Source: UBA4656 sp002405525
GTDB taxonomy: Bacteria > Pseudomonadota > Gammaproteobacteria > Xanthomonadales > Ahniellaceae
Assembly: GCA_036723735.1 (NCBI GenBank)
Contig: DAIMGT010000088.1
Coordinates: forward strand, 1-12,461
Length of the DNA: 12,461 bases
Direction: 5' to 3'
Shown: piece by piece, positions 1 to 10,003 of the stretch
Numbering within the stretch: position 1 is the stretch's first letter
How the letters are laid out: each line of letters begins with the position of its first letter
Translations under genes and position numbers: made by a program
Notes under the pieces: generated by a model
Told to the model about the DNA's origin: nothing
Database searches by the model: none
The model's input: the letters and a program-made list of their open reading frames with translations, nothing else

Positions 1-82
<82 letters not shown>

Positions 83-112
83 ACAGGCGAGGAACCATCG
101 CCGCGACCCGCC

Positions 113-3598
<3,486 letters not shown>

Positions 3599-3761
3599 GC
3601 AGGCACCCTCCCCGCGCGAGCGTACAACAGCGAACGCGGCGATGGTCCGCCCGACGCACCGCTGCGATCCCGGACAACCCGCAGCCGACAGGGCGGCAAC
3701 GCTCGACCCGGAAGCTTCCGAAGCGGCCGCCGATTGCGGAACGAGGGTTGCACGACCCCCG

Positions 3762-3778
3762 GGGCGCGCTTCGCGCCC
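3762..3778. other. Perfect GC hairpin in the gap between exonuclease and kinase genes
   Basis: A 7-bp perfect stem (GGGCGCG / CGCGCCC) closes a 3-base CTT loop inside the 269-base gap (3599-3867) that separates the exonuclease stop from the kinase start. No T-run follows it on either strand, so it is not a classical intrinsic terminator. It could act as a processing or attenuation structure, or help a Rho-dependent stop, so that the kinase is expressed separately from the two genes before it. The rest of the gap shows no convincing gene or sigma70 box to my eye. Confidence 0.35.
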
Positions 3779-3867
3779 TGCCCTGGAACCCCCGCCCCCC
3801 CGGCATGTCCGCGTCGCAGCGGATGCGCGGCAGCAATTCGCCGAAAGTGGCGCGCCCCGCAGGCCGG

Positions 3868-4479
3868 CTAGCGCGGCAATCCGCGGGTGAGGCGCACCCA
3901 GGCCAGCGCAGTGGTCACCGCATCGCCCAGCGCGGTGTGACGGCCCAGCACCGGCACGCCGGCCGCGGCCATGATGGTCTCGTAGCGCAGATCGGGTTCG
4001 GCGTGTTCGGGATGGGCGAGGCGCCAGGCATCGCGGTAGACGTCGCGCAGTTCGATCACACGGTTCGGCAGGCGGAACCCGTGGCGGGCTTCGACCATCC
4101 GGTCGAGCACGGCGACGTCGAATGCGATGGCGTAACCCAGAATCGGCCGGTTGCCGAGGTGGCGCAGGAAGGCTTCGAGCGCGACATCGGGTTCGAGGCC
4201 GGTTGCGACATCCTGCGGCCGCAGCCGATGGTGGCGCATCGCTTCGATGCGGAAGTCGGTCGCACCGCGCACGGTCAGCGACAGCGCCTGCGACAGCCGA
4301 ACCGAGCGGCCTTCGACCGGCACCGCGGCCAGCGACAGCACGCTGTCGCGGCGCGCGTCGAGACCGGTGGTCTCCAGGTCCACCGCCACGCACCCGTCGC
4401 CGCGGAAGCGCTCGAACATCGCCGCGTGCGGCGTGGCGCGCGCGCGCCGGGCATCGAACAGGCGCCTCATCAGTCCCAT
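3868..4479 (-). CDS. DnaQ-like DEDDh 3'-5' exonuclease
   Basis: A 203-residue cytoplasmic exonuclease of the DNA polymerase III epsilon/RNase T superfamily. The three exonuclease motifs are present in order: Exo I VDLETTG (D34, E36), Exo II GYAIAFDVAVL with D121, and Exo III GRHTALGDA with H181 and D186. These give the DEDDh set that binds two metal ions and removes nucleotides from 3' ends. It is a stand-alone domain with a short basic N-terminus, lacking the polymerase-binding tail of true DnaQ, so a replication-proofreading role is unlikely. It starts 10 bases after the DUF294 gene stop, which suggests co-transcription. Relatives of this pair lie next to acetate transport or CrbS-type genes in Pseudomonas and Vibrio/Shewanella (from memory). 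The Shine-Dalgarno for the ATG at 4479 is poor; an in-frame ATG at 4470, with GGGA just upstream, is an alternative. Substrate (DNA, RNA or oligoribonucleotides) unknown. Confidence 0.9.
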   Translation of the reverse strand: MGLMRRLFDARRARATPHAAMFERFRGDGCVAVDLETTGLDARRDSVLSLAAVPVEGRSVRLSQALSLTVRGATDFRIEAMRHHRLRPQDVATGLEPDVALEAFLRHLGNRPILGYAIAFDVAVLDRMVEARHGFRLPNRVIELRDVYRDAWRLAHPEHAEPDLRYETIMAAAGVPVLGRHTALGDAVTTALAWVRLTRGLPR

Positions 4480-4489
4480 GCGGGCAGCG

Positions 4490-6304
4490 TCATTCCAGGT
4501 TGAAGCGGGTCTTGAGCCAGCCCTTGAACTCGCCGGCGACCCGCAGGGCGTCGCGCAGCAGGTCGCGGTCGAGGCGCCGCAGACCCGAGGCCACGATGCG
4601 GTTCTCGGCCGCAGCGCCCTGCCGCAGGGCCTTGATCTGCTCCGCGAGGCGCAGGCGGATGAACACCGCCAGTGCCTGCATCAGGTCGCGGCCGAACCGC
4701 GCATCCAGCGCATGGGCGGCGATCAGCGCCTCGGCTCGGTCGAAGGAGTTGCGCGCATCCACGCGATGCTTGAGCGCCATCACTCGCAGACCGTGCACGA
4801 TGGGGAAGATCCCGCCCTTCTTCACGTCGACGCCATCGCCCCCACCCTTGATCCCGCCGAACAAGGTCAGCGGGCTATGGAAGTCGACCGCCGGCTGGGC
4901 GAAGCCGCGCAGCGCAATCTCGTCGCCGGCGATCGCATACATTGCCTGCCGCACCGGCTCGAACAATGCGGCGTCACCCGCCACCGCGTGGCCGTCGAAC
5001 AGGATCGCGAGGTTCATCATTGCCTCGGGTTCGGGGCGGCGCGACCAGTCACGCACCTGCGCGATCCACGCGGACTGCGTGCGGCGCCAAGGGGCGTTGC
5101 GCACCATGACCCCGCCGGGGCAAGGCGGCCAGCCCATCGCGGTCAACTGCTCCGAGTAGGCGACGGCGACGCGTTCCGCGTCCGGCCAGTCGAGATCGTC
5201 GGCCAGCACCAGGGCATTGTCCTGGTCGGTTCTCAGGATCTGCTCGCGACGCCCCTCGCTGCCGAGGACGACCAAGCACACCCTGCCGCGGACCTCCGGC
5301 GGGACCAGCAGTTCGAACAGCTTGCCCATCAGGCGGGCATTGAGCGCGCCGATGAGTTCCATCAGGAACGACATCTTGGCGCCCTGCGCGGACAGGGTGC
5401 GAACCAGGTCGGTGAGATCGGCGGCGGCGGCGCGCAGTTCGTCGACCGTCGTCGCCCGCGCCAGCCGGAACGAAATGACATGGCTCTTGCTCGAAAAGTG
5501 CGACAGCACCTCCATCAGGCCCAGGGTTCCGGCCACCGCGCCACCGCGGGTCACCACTACGCGGTGGATGTGGCGCTGGGTCATGGCGACCAGGGCCTGG
5601 AACAACAGTTCTCCCTCGTCGAGGGCCAGCGCCGGGAAGGTTGCATGCGCGCCCACCGGGTCGCCGGGGCTGGCGCCGCCGAGCGCCAGCGCATCCAGCA
5701 GGTCGGTGCGGGTGGCGATGCCCAGCCGGCCACCGTCGCGCACCAGCACGCAGTCGGTGTGCAAGCGTCGCATCAGGCCCACCGCCTCGCGGATGCCGGT
5801 CGCGGGCGCGGCTTCGGCGGCCTCCACCACCAGCGCGTCGCGGATCCGGGTGAGCATCAGTTCCGCGAGGTCCGACGACTGGTCACGCGCGGCCAGAAGG
5901 CGGCGCTTGACCGCCAGCGATTCGTGGAAGTACGCACTGAACTGCGGGTTCTCGGCGATGAGTTCGACGAACAGGGGCGCCGGGATGGCGAAGCACAGCG
6001 TGTCTTCGAGCGCGGTGTAGGTGTGCCGCGCGCGCCCGGCGATGGCGGCGAAGGCGCCGAACAGTTCGCCCGCCTCGTATTCCGCGAAGGTCTCGGGCCC
6101 GCCGGCGCGCTGGTCGGACGCCAGGACCCTGCCCTTGAGGATCACGTAGACGCTCGGCGACGCCTCCCCGGCGCCGAGCAGGCGCTCGCCGGTCTTGAAC
6201 CACGCGATGTCGGTGGCGGCAGCGACCCGGCGCGCCTGCGCGGCGTCGAGCAGGTCGAAGGGCGGCTGAGACAGGTCGAGTCCGATCGCGGTGGCAGCGG
6301 CCAT
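4490..6304 (-). CDS. CAP-like/CBS/DUF294 putative nucleotidyltransferase
   Basis: A 604-residue soluble protein with four parts. A cyclic-nucleotide-binding (CAP_ED) fold lies at about 12-130 (GERLLGAGEASPSVYVILKG, then YEAGELFG). A CBS pair lies at about 150-270 (VGLMRRLHTDCVLVRDGGRLGIATRTDLL and VAMTQRHIHRVVV). A DUF294 nucleotidyltransferase-like domain follows at about 300-430, with LGSEGRREQILRTDQDNALV carrying G348, S349, R353, T359, D360 and D362. The DUF294 C-terminal helical domain covers about 460-600. The catalytic segment resembles the GlnD uridylyltransferase active site (GSxxRxE...TDxD). This suggests that the protein modifies a partner with a nucleotide under control of an adenine-nucleotide signal bound by the CAP and CBS domains; target unknown. 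The CAP domain has no helix-turn-helix, so it is not a transcription factor. The start at ATG 6304 has GAGGA upstream at good spacing. It is first of the minus-strand group with the exonuclease and probably the kinase. Confidence 0.9.
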   Translation of the reverse strand: MAAATAIGLDLSQPPFDLLDAAQARRVAAATDIAWFKTGERLLGAGEASPSVYVILKGRVLASDQRAGGPETFAEYEAGELFGAFAAIAGRARHTYTALEDTLCFAIPAPLFVELIAENPQFSAYFHESLAVKRRLLAARDQSSDLAELMLTRIRDALVVEAAEAAPATGIREAVGLMRRLHTDCVLVRDGGRLGIATRTDLLDALALGGASPGDPVGAHATFPALALDEGELLFQALVAMTQRHIHRVVVTRGGAVAGTLGLMEVLSHFSSKSHVISFRLARATTVDELRAAAADLTDLVRTLSAQGAKMSFLMELIGALNARLMGKLFELLVPPEVRGRVCLVVLGSEGRREQILRTDQDNALVLADDLDWPDAERVAVAYSEQLTAMGWPPCPGGVMVRNAPWRRTQSAWIAQVRDWSRRPEPEAMMNLAILFDGHAVAGDAALFEPVRQAMYAIAGDEIALRGFAQPAVDFHSPLTLFGGIKGGGDGVDVKKGGIFPIVHGLRVMALKHRVDARNSFDRAEALIAAHALDARFGRDLMQALAVFIRLRLAEQIKALRQGAAAENRIVASGLRRLDRDLLRDALRVAGEFKGWLKTRFNLE

Positions 6305-6442
6305 GCGGGTCCTCGCGGTGGCGGGCGATGCGGCAAGGCTACGCGCTGCCGGGCCGCGGGGCACATCCGACCTCGGTCGGGCACCGCCCGGGGTGGCGCG
6401 GCCGTGGGCCCTTGGCATAAGGTGGGAGACAGCCGAACCGGA

Positions 6443-7099
6443 ATGTCCGTGATCGACGCCCGCGCGCCCGCCACACCCTGGACCGCACGCTGTCCACGCG
6501 CCCTCGACCCGCGGCCGCTGGCGGCGGGCGACGCCTCGGTGCACCTGTGGCTGCTCCGCGGCGGCCGGGATGACCCGCGCCTGCGCCTGCTGGTGGCCCG
6601 ATACGCCGGTCTCGATCCGGCCGGGCTCGCGCCGAGCGTCGGCGCGCATGGCAAGCCGTTTCTGGAGGGCCACGCGCTGCGCTACAACGTCTCCCACAGC
6701 GGGGAGTGGTCGGCGCTGGCACTGGCGCACGGCACCGAGCTGGGCGTGGACCTCGAGCACCGGCGACGCGTTCGGCGCCGCACGGCGCTGCTGGAACGGT
6801 CCTTCACCGACGCCGAACGGGGTCGCCTGGACGGCGGCGGAGACGAGGCCCTGCTGCGCTATTGGGCAGCCAAGGAGGCGCTGGTGAAGGCGATCGGGCG
6901 CGGCATCGCATACGGCCTCAAGCAGATCGAAATCGGCGAATCGGCCGACGGCAGCCTGCACGTGGCGCGCCTCGGCGGACCGGCATCCCCGGCCGCACGA
7001 TGGCGCATCGCGGGCTTCAATCCCGGCGAGGACGGCTTCGGCGTGCTCGCCTACGAGGGCCCGGTGCGCCCGCTGACCTTCTTCCGGGCGCCCGACTGA
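6443..7099 (+). CDS. Sfp-type 4'-phosphopantetheinyl transferase
   Basis: A 218-residue enzyme that moves the 4'-phosphopantetheine arm from coenzyme A to a serine of acyl- or peptidyl-carrier proteins. Family motifs are clear: GKPFL (70-74), YNVSHSG (81-87), LGVDLE with Mg-binding D103 and E105, FTDAER (121-126) and WAAKEALVKAIGRG, carrying W141, K144, E145 and K149. The length matches the Sfp/Gsp/HetI class rather than the short AcpS type. No polyketide, peptide-synthetase or carrier-protein gene is nearby, so the client lies elsewhere. The ATG at 6443 is the best start, but the purine-rich GGGAGA lies about 14 bases upstream, so initiation is not strongly marked; a GTG at 6449 is possible. 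It diverges from the DUF294 gene across 138 bases (6305-6442), which must hold both promoters. A weak CATAAG (6416-6421) could be a -10 box, with no good -35. Its 3' end overlaps the convergent DUF2256 gene. Confidence 0.93.
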   Translation: MSVIDARAPATPWTARCPRALDPRPLAAGDASVHLWLLRGGRDDPRLRLLVARYAGLDPAGLAPSVGAHGKPFLEGHALRYNVSHSGEWSALALAHGTELGVDLEHRRRVRRRTALLERSFTDAERGRLDGGGDEALLRYWAAKEALVKAIGRGIAYGLKQIEIGESADGSLHVARLGGPASPAARWRIAGFNPGEDGFGVLAYEGPVRPLTFFRAPD

Positions 7100-7251
7100 G
7101 ACGCCACGACCGCGCCGCGCGGCGTGCCCCGCCGGCAGGCGTCGGAGCAATACTTCACCTGCTCCCAGTTCAGCGCCCACTTGCGCCGCCACACCATCGG
7201 ACGAGCGCAGGCCACGCAATCCCTGGTCGGCAGGTCGGCCTTGCGGCGCAT
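7051..7251 (-). CDS. DUF2256 small four-cysteine protein
   Basis: A 66-residue protein with the DUF2256 pattern: LPTRDCVACARPMVWRRKW (7-25), then NWEQVKYCSDACRR (28-41). C12, C15, C35 and C39 form a CxxC...CxxxC arrangement likely to bind zinc. The basic, Trp-rich stretch WRRKWALNW is typical of the family, whose function is unknown. In many bacteria and cyanobacteria it sits beside a photolyase/cryptochrome gene, exactly as here. Two starts are possible: ATG 7251, five bases after the photolyase stop, or GTG 7260, which overlaps that TGA in the string GTGA. Either implies translational coupling. The tail after residue 41 has no recognisable motif. Its last 49 bases run antisense to the end of the phosphopantetheinyl transferase gene. 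Confidence 0.88.
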   Translation of the reverse strand: MRRKADLPTRDCVACARPMVWRRKWALNWEQVKYCSDACRRGTPRGAVVASQSGARKKVSGRTGPS

Positions 7252-7256
7252 GCGGC

Positions 7257-8804
7257 TCACGATGCGGCACCGAACAGATCGGCCTGCGGCGGCGGCGGCA
7301 CTGCAGCGACGAGGCGACGCTTGCGGCTGCCGTGCTTGGCCAGCACTGCGCGACTGCGCTCGCCCATGCCCGGCCGGCGGCGCCATTCGGTGAGTCGTGC
7401 GCGGGCTTCGCGCGCTGCGCGCTCGTGGTCGACCAGCGGCGCGGGATAGTCGTGGCCGATCCGGCAGCCGTGCGCCTGCTGCAGCGCGGGCGGCATCCTC
7501 CATGGCTCGTGGACCCACGCCGCAGGCACCTGTGCCAGCGCGGGCAGCCAGGCGCGGATGAAGGCCCCGTCCGGGTCCTGGTCGCGCGACTGCTTCACCG
7601 GGTTGTAGATGCGTGGGACGTTGATCCCGGTGGTGCCGGACTGCATCTGCACCTGTGGCCAGTGGATGCCCGGCTCGTAATCGGTGAAGCGGCGCGCCAG
7701 AAGCAGCCCGGTATCGCGCCACGGCAGCCACAGATGATAGGCAGCCACCGAGAGCAGCATGGCGCGCATGCGGAAATTGATCCAGCCAGTGGCGGCGAGC
7801 ATGCGCATGCAGGCGTCCACCAGCGGCCAGCCGGTTTCGCCCGCCGCCCACGCCGCGAGCCGCGCCGGGTCCGGTTCGGCCGCTCGCAGGCCTTCGTAGC
7901 CGGGGTGGACGCAGGCGTGCTCGATGGCCGGTTCGGTCTCCAGTTTCTGGATGAAGTGGCAGTGCCAATGCAGGCGCGACTCGAAGGCCACCAGCGCCCG
8001 GCGCTGCACGGCGGCGCAGGCCCCTTCGGCGGCGGCGAGGGCGTCGCGGGCGGCACGCGTGGCAGCGACCACCTCGCGCAGGCCGAGCGTCCCCTGCGCC
8101 AGATGGGCAGAAAGCCGCGAGCAGGCGCGCGGCGCGCTGCGCGGGCTGGACATCTCGCGGTGGTAGCGCGCGCCGCGCCCGCCAGGCGCGAGGAACCCGC
8201 CCAGCAGACGCAGGCCTTCGTCGCGGCCGCCGCGCTGTCGACCCGGACAAGGATCGGACGCGAGGCCGAGGTCGGCGGCGCCCGGGATCCGGCCGGGATC
8301 GATGGCGAGCGGCGCCGCCCGCAGTTCCGCGAGTGGCGGGACGGGGTCGCGCACGAAGCGCTCCCACTGGCCGGCCCAACCGGCGCGCAGCCGCAGGCCA
8401 CGCAACACGCCGAACGGCCTGGGCTCGTGCCAGGCCACGCCCCGCGCGCGGAGCAGGGTGGCGACGGCAAGGTCGCGGGCATAGGTCCAGGCGTTGCCCG
8501 TTTCCTGGTGCGACCAGACGGCGGCCACGCGGTGGCGGCCCAGCAGGTCCTCGAGCACCTCGACCGCGGGGCCCACCCGGATCAGCAGCGGCAGGCCGAG
8601 CGCGGCGAGGTCTCGGCGCAGTCCGGCGAGACCTTCCATGGCGAAGGCGAACTGGCGAGCGCTGGCATCGGGTTGCCGCCACAGGTCGGGTTCGACGACG
8701 TACAGGGCGAGCACCGGGCCGCCGCGTGCGGCGAGCGCCAGCGGTGCATGGTCGACGGTCCGCAGGTCGCGCTTGAACCAGACGATCTGCACAGGGCTGG
8801 TCAT
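7257..8804 (-). CDS. Photolyase/cryptochrome-family FAD protein
   Basis: A 515-residue flavoprotein. The N-terminal alpha/beta antenna domain (about 5-135) begins VQIVWFKRDLRTVDHAPLA. The helical FAD-binding domain (about 200-485) shows SRLSAHLAQGTL (229-240), FESRLHWHCHFIQKLE (274-289), TGWPLVDACMRMLAATGWINFRMRAML (324-350) and RIYNPVKQ (398-405). Photolyases use blue light and reduced FAD to split UV-induced pyrimidine dimers; cryptochromes signal instead. Two FAD-pocket segments differ from classical class I enzymes: WINFRMRA where WMHNRLRM is usual, and IHWPQVQMQSGTTG where NNGGWQW...TGTD is usual. The usual FAD-N5 asparagine and one electron-transfer tryptophan therefore seem replaced. 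It lacks the C-terminal cysteines expected of FeS-BCP types. The ATG at 8804 starts right at the conserved first strand, with GGAAA about 9 bases upstream. It is followed by DUF2256 and diverges from the ECF sigma gene. Family is secure; repair versus signalling is not. Confidence 0.92.
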   Translation of the reverse strand: MTSPVQIVWFKRDLRTVDHAPLALAARGGPVLALYVVEPDLWRQPDASARQFAFAMEGLAGLRRDLAALGLPLLIRVGPAVEVLEDLLGRHRVAAVWSHQETGNAWTYARDLAVATLLRARGVAWHEPRPFGVLRGLRLRAGWAGQWERFVRDPVPPLAELRAAPLAIDPGRIPGAADLGLASDPCPGRQRGGRDEGLRLLGGFLAPGGRGARYHREMSSPRSAPRACSRLSAHLAQGTLGLREVVAATRAARDALAAAEGACAAVQRRALVAFESRLHWHCHFIQKLETEPAIEHACVHPGYEGLRAAEPDPARLAAWAAGETGWPLVDACMRMLAATGWINFRMRAMLLSVAAYHLWLPWRDTGLLLARRFTDYEPGIHWPQVQMQSGTTGINVPRIYNPVKQSRDQDPDGAFIRAWLPALAQVPAAWVHEPWRMPPALQQAHGCRIGHDYPAPLVDHERAAREARARLTEWRRRPGMGERSRAVLAKHGSRKRRLVAAVPPPPQADLFGAAS

Positions 8805-8844
8805 GGTCGAAGTTTCCAGTCCGGCGGTGAGGCGCCGGTGAATC

Positions 8845-8873
8845 TTGCGACCGGCGGGTTTTGGGCCCAGCAT
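8845..8873 (+). promoter_or_regulatory. Possible sigma70-like promoter for the ECF sigma operon
   Basis: TTGCGA (8845-8850) and CAGCAT (8868-8873) are separated by 17 bases. They match 4 of 6 and 3 of 6 consensus positions, and sit upstream of the sigma factor start at 8939. The match is weak and could be chance in GC-rich DNA. I saw no convincing GGAAC-type ECF autoregulatory -35 in the 134-base divergent gap. Confidence 0.2.
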
Positions 8874-8938
8874 GGTTGCGACGGACGGAGCCTGCGGCGC
8901 GTCCTCTTCAGGCAATCCCGACGGAGTTCGGCCGACCG

Positions 8939-9550
8939 GTGCAGGATACGTTTTTCCATTTGCTGGAACCGTCCTTGCTCGAAGGGCTGCAACGCGGCGA
9001 GCGGGCGGCCCTGGCCGCCGTGTTCGAGCGCTACCAGCGGGCGGCCTACAACCTCGCCCTGCGCATGGTCGGCGATGCGGCGGCGGCGGAGGACGTCGTG
9101 CAGGAGGTGTTCCTTCGCCTGCCGCGGGCGGTGGCGCGCTTCCGGGGCGAAGCGCCGTTCGGTGCGTGGCTGCGCCGGATGATCGCCAATGCCTGCATCG
9201 ACGAGCTGCGGCGGCGGCGCTGGCTGGACTGCGACAGCGCACCGGAATCGCTGCTCGACCCCCGCGGGACGGCGGACCTTGCCGAGGCTCAGGCCGAGGC
9301 ATGGGCGCTCCTGCGGACGCTTCCGCCCCGTGCGCGCGCGGTGCTGGTGCTGCACGCAGTGGAAGGGTGGACGCACGGCGAGATCGGCACGCTGTTCGGC
9401 CAGAGCGAGAGTTATTCCAAGTCGATCCTGTCGCGCGCACTTCGCCGGCTGCAGCGGCACGGTCCGGCAGGGTTGGCAGACGAGGACAACGATGGATCGA
9501 CCGATGAGGCCCGTAATGAACGTCACGCCCATCGAACCGGCGCTGCCTGA
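8939..9550 (+). CDS. ECF-family RNA polymerase sigma factor
   Basis: A sigma factor of about 203 residues that directs RNA polymerase to a small regulon. Region 2 spans about 10-95: FERYQRAAYNLALRMVGD, AEDVVQEVFLRL, and GAPFGAWLRR-like GEAPFGAWLRRMIANACIDELRR. Region 4 spans about 120-172 (LPPRARAVLVLHAVEGWTHGEIGTLFGQSESYSKS, then LSRALRRLQ). There is no region 1 or 3, as expected for ECF sigmas. The frame stays open upstream to a TTG at 8861, but the GTG at 8939 is the most natural start: only about ten residues then precede region 2, and a GGAG lies about 12 bases upstream. A TTG at 8959 or so is another option. The last 59 bases overlap the next gene, a candidate anti-sigma factor, so the two are probably translated together. 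It diverges from the photolyase gene, which may be a target. Target promoters cannot be read from this sequence. Confidence 0.92.
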   Translation: MQDTFFHLLEPSLLEGLQRGERAALAAVFERYQRAAYNLALRMVGDAAAAEDVVQEVFLRLPRAVARFRGEAPFGAWLRRMIANACIDELRRRRWLDCDSAPESLLDPRGTADLAEAQAEAWALLRTLPPRARAVLVLHAVEGWTHGEIGTLFGQSESYSKSILSRALRRLQRHGPAGLADEDNDGSTDEARNERHAHRTGAA

Positions 9551-9986
9551 GTCACTGAGGCGGCGACTCGCCGCGCTGCCGGACTTCGTGCCCCCGGCCG
9601 GGCTTCGAGAGCGCGTCGCGGCGCAAACCTGGGACGCGCCGCGCGCCGCGCGCTGGCCGCGCGCCGCGGTGGCAGCGGCACTCGGCGCGCTGCTGCTCGC
9701 CGGATTCTGGGGCCAGGGCGAGCGAACGCCCGACACCACGGTGCTGGTGGCGCGCATGGCGCTGCTGGAGCGCGAGGTCGCAAACCTGCGCGCGGCGGCC
9801 GCGCCCGGCGCCGCCACGACCGCTATGCTCGAAGGTGAACTGTCGCGGATCGATCGCGCCCTGCAGGCCGCCTATGTCGCCGGTGCTCCGCCGGCCACGC
9901 TGCATGGGCTGTGGCGCGACCGGGAGGCCGCTCTTCAGCAGCTGTTGCTCGCCTACCAGCATCCTGACCGAATGATCCGCATCTGA
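9492..9986 (+). CDS. Single-pass membrane protein, candidate anti-sigma factor
   Basis: A 164-residue protein of no family I can name. Residues 1-56 are a basic, proline-containing cytoplasmic part (LPESLRRRLAALPDFVPPAG, then LRERV). Residues about 57-73 (RAAVAAALGALLLAGFWG) form one membrane helix. Residues about 80-160 are outside and rich in heptad-like leucine/alanine and charged residues (VARMALLEREVANLRAAA), suggesting a coiled coil. This layout, and the overlap with the end of the ECF sigma gene, fits an anti-sigma factor tethering the sigma factor at the membrane. The N-terminal part has no Cys or His, so the zinc-binding anti-sigma motif HxxxCxxC is absent. Two starts have good ribosome sites: ATG 9492 (GAGG at 9482-9485) and ATG 9516 (GAGG at 9506-9509); I list the longer. 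The anti-sigma role is inference from context. Confidence 0.8.
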   Translation: MDRPMRPVMNVTPIEPALPESLRRRLAALPDFVPPAGLRERVAAQTWDAPRAARWPRAAVAAALGALLLAGFWGQGERTPDTTVLVARMALLEREVANLRAAAAPGAATTAMLEGELSRIDRALQAAYVAGAPPATLHGLWRDREAALQQLLLAYQHPDRMIRI

Positions 9987-10003
9987 ATCGGGGAGTCACT
10001 TCC

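Noticed and set aside
83..112. Short hairpin (86-90 with 98-102) and an ATG at 98 on the minus strand after the kinase stop
   Set aside because: The stem is only 5 bp and has no T-run, and the ATG runs straight into the poly-G tract, so neither a terminator nor a gene can be supported.
3599..4393. The kinase reading frame stays open for 265 codons upstream of the chosen ATG
   Set aside because: The extra translation is Arg/Ala/Pro-rich and lies antiparallel in register to the exonuclease gene, whose DEDDh motifs are intact; ATG 3598 has a good ribosome site and starts at the first membrane helix.
6367..6395. Two adjacent small hairpins (CCGAC/GTCGG and CACC/GGTG) in the divergent gap, considered as an operator
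   Set aside because: Stems of 4-5 bp are expected by chance at this GC content and the halves are not a true operator palindrome.
6305..7270. Upstream extension of the DUF294 frame through the phosphopantetheinyl transferase gene
   Set aside because: The extension is the complement of a gene with clear family motifs and has no protein-like features of its own.
7257..8804. Assignment to NewPHL or to FeS-BCP (CryPro) photolyases
   Set aside because: NewPHL proteins have the domain order inverted, whereas here the antenna domain is N-terminal; the cysteine ligands of FeS types are not seen.
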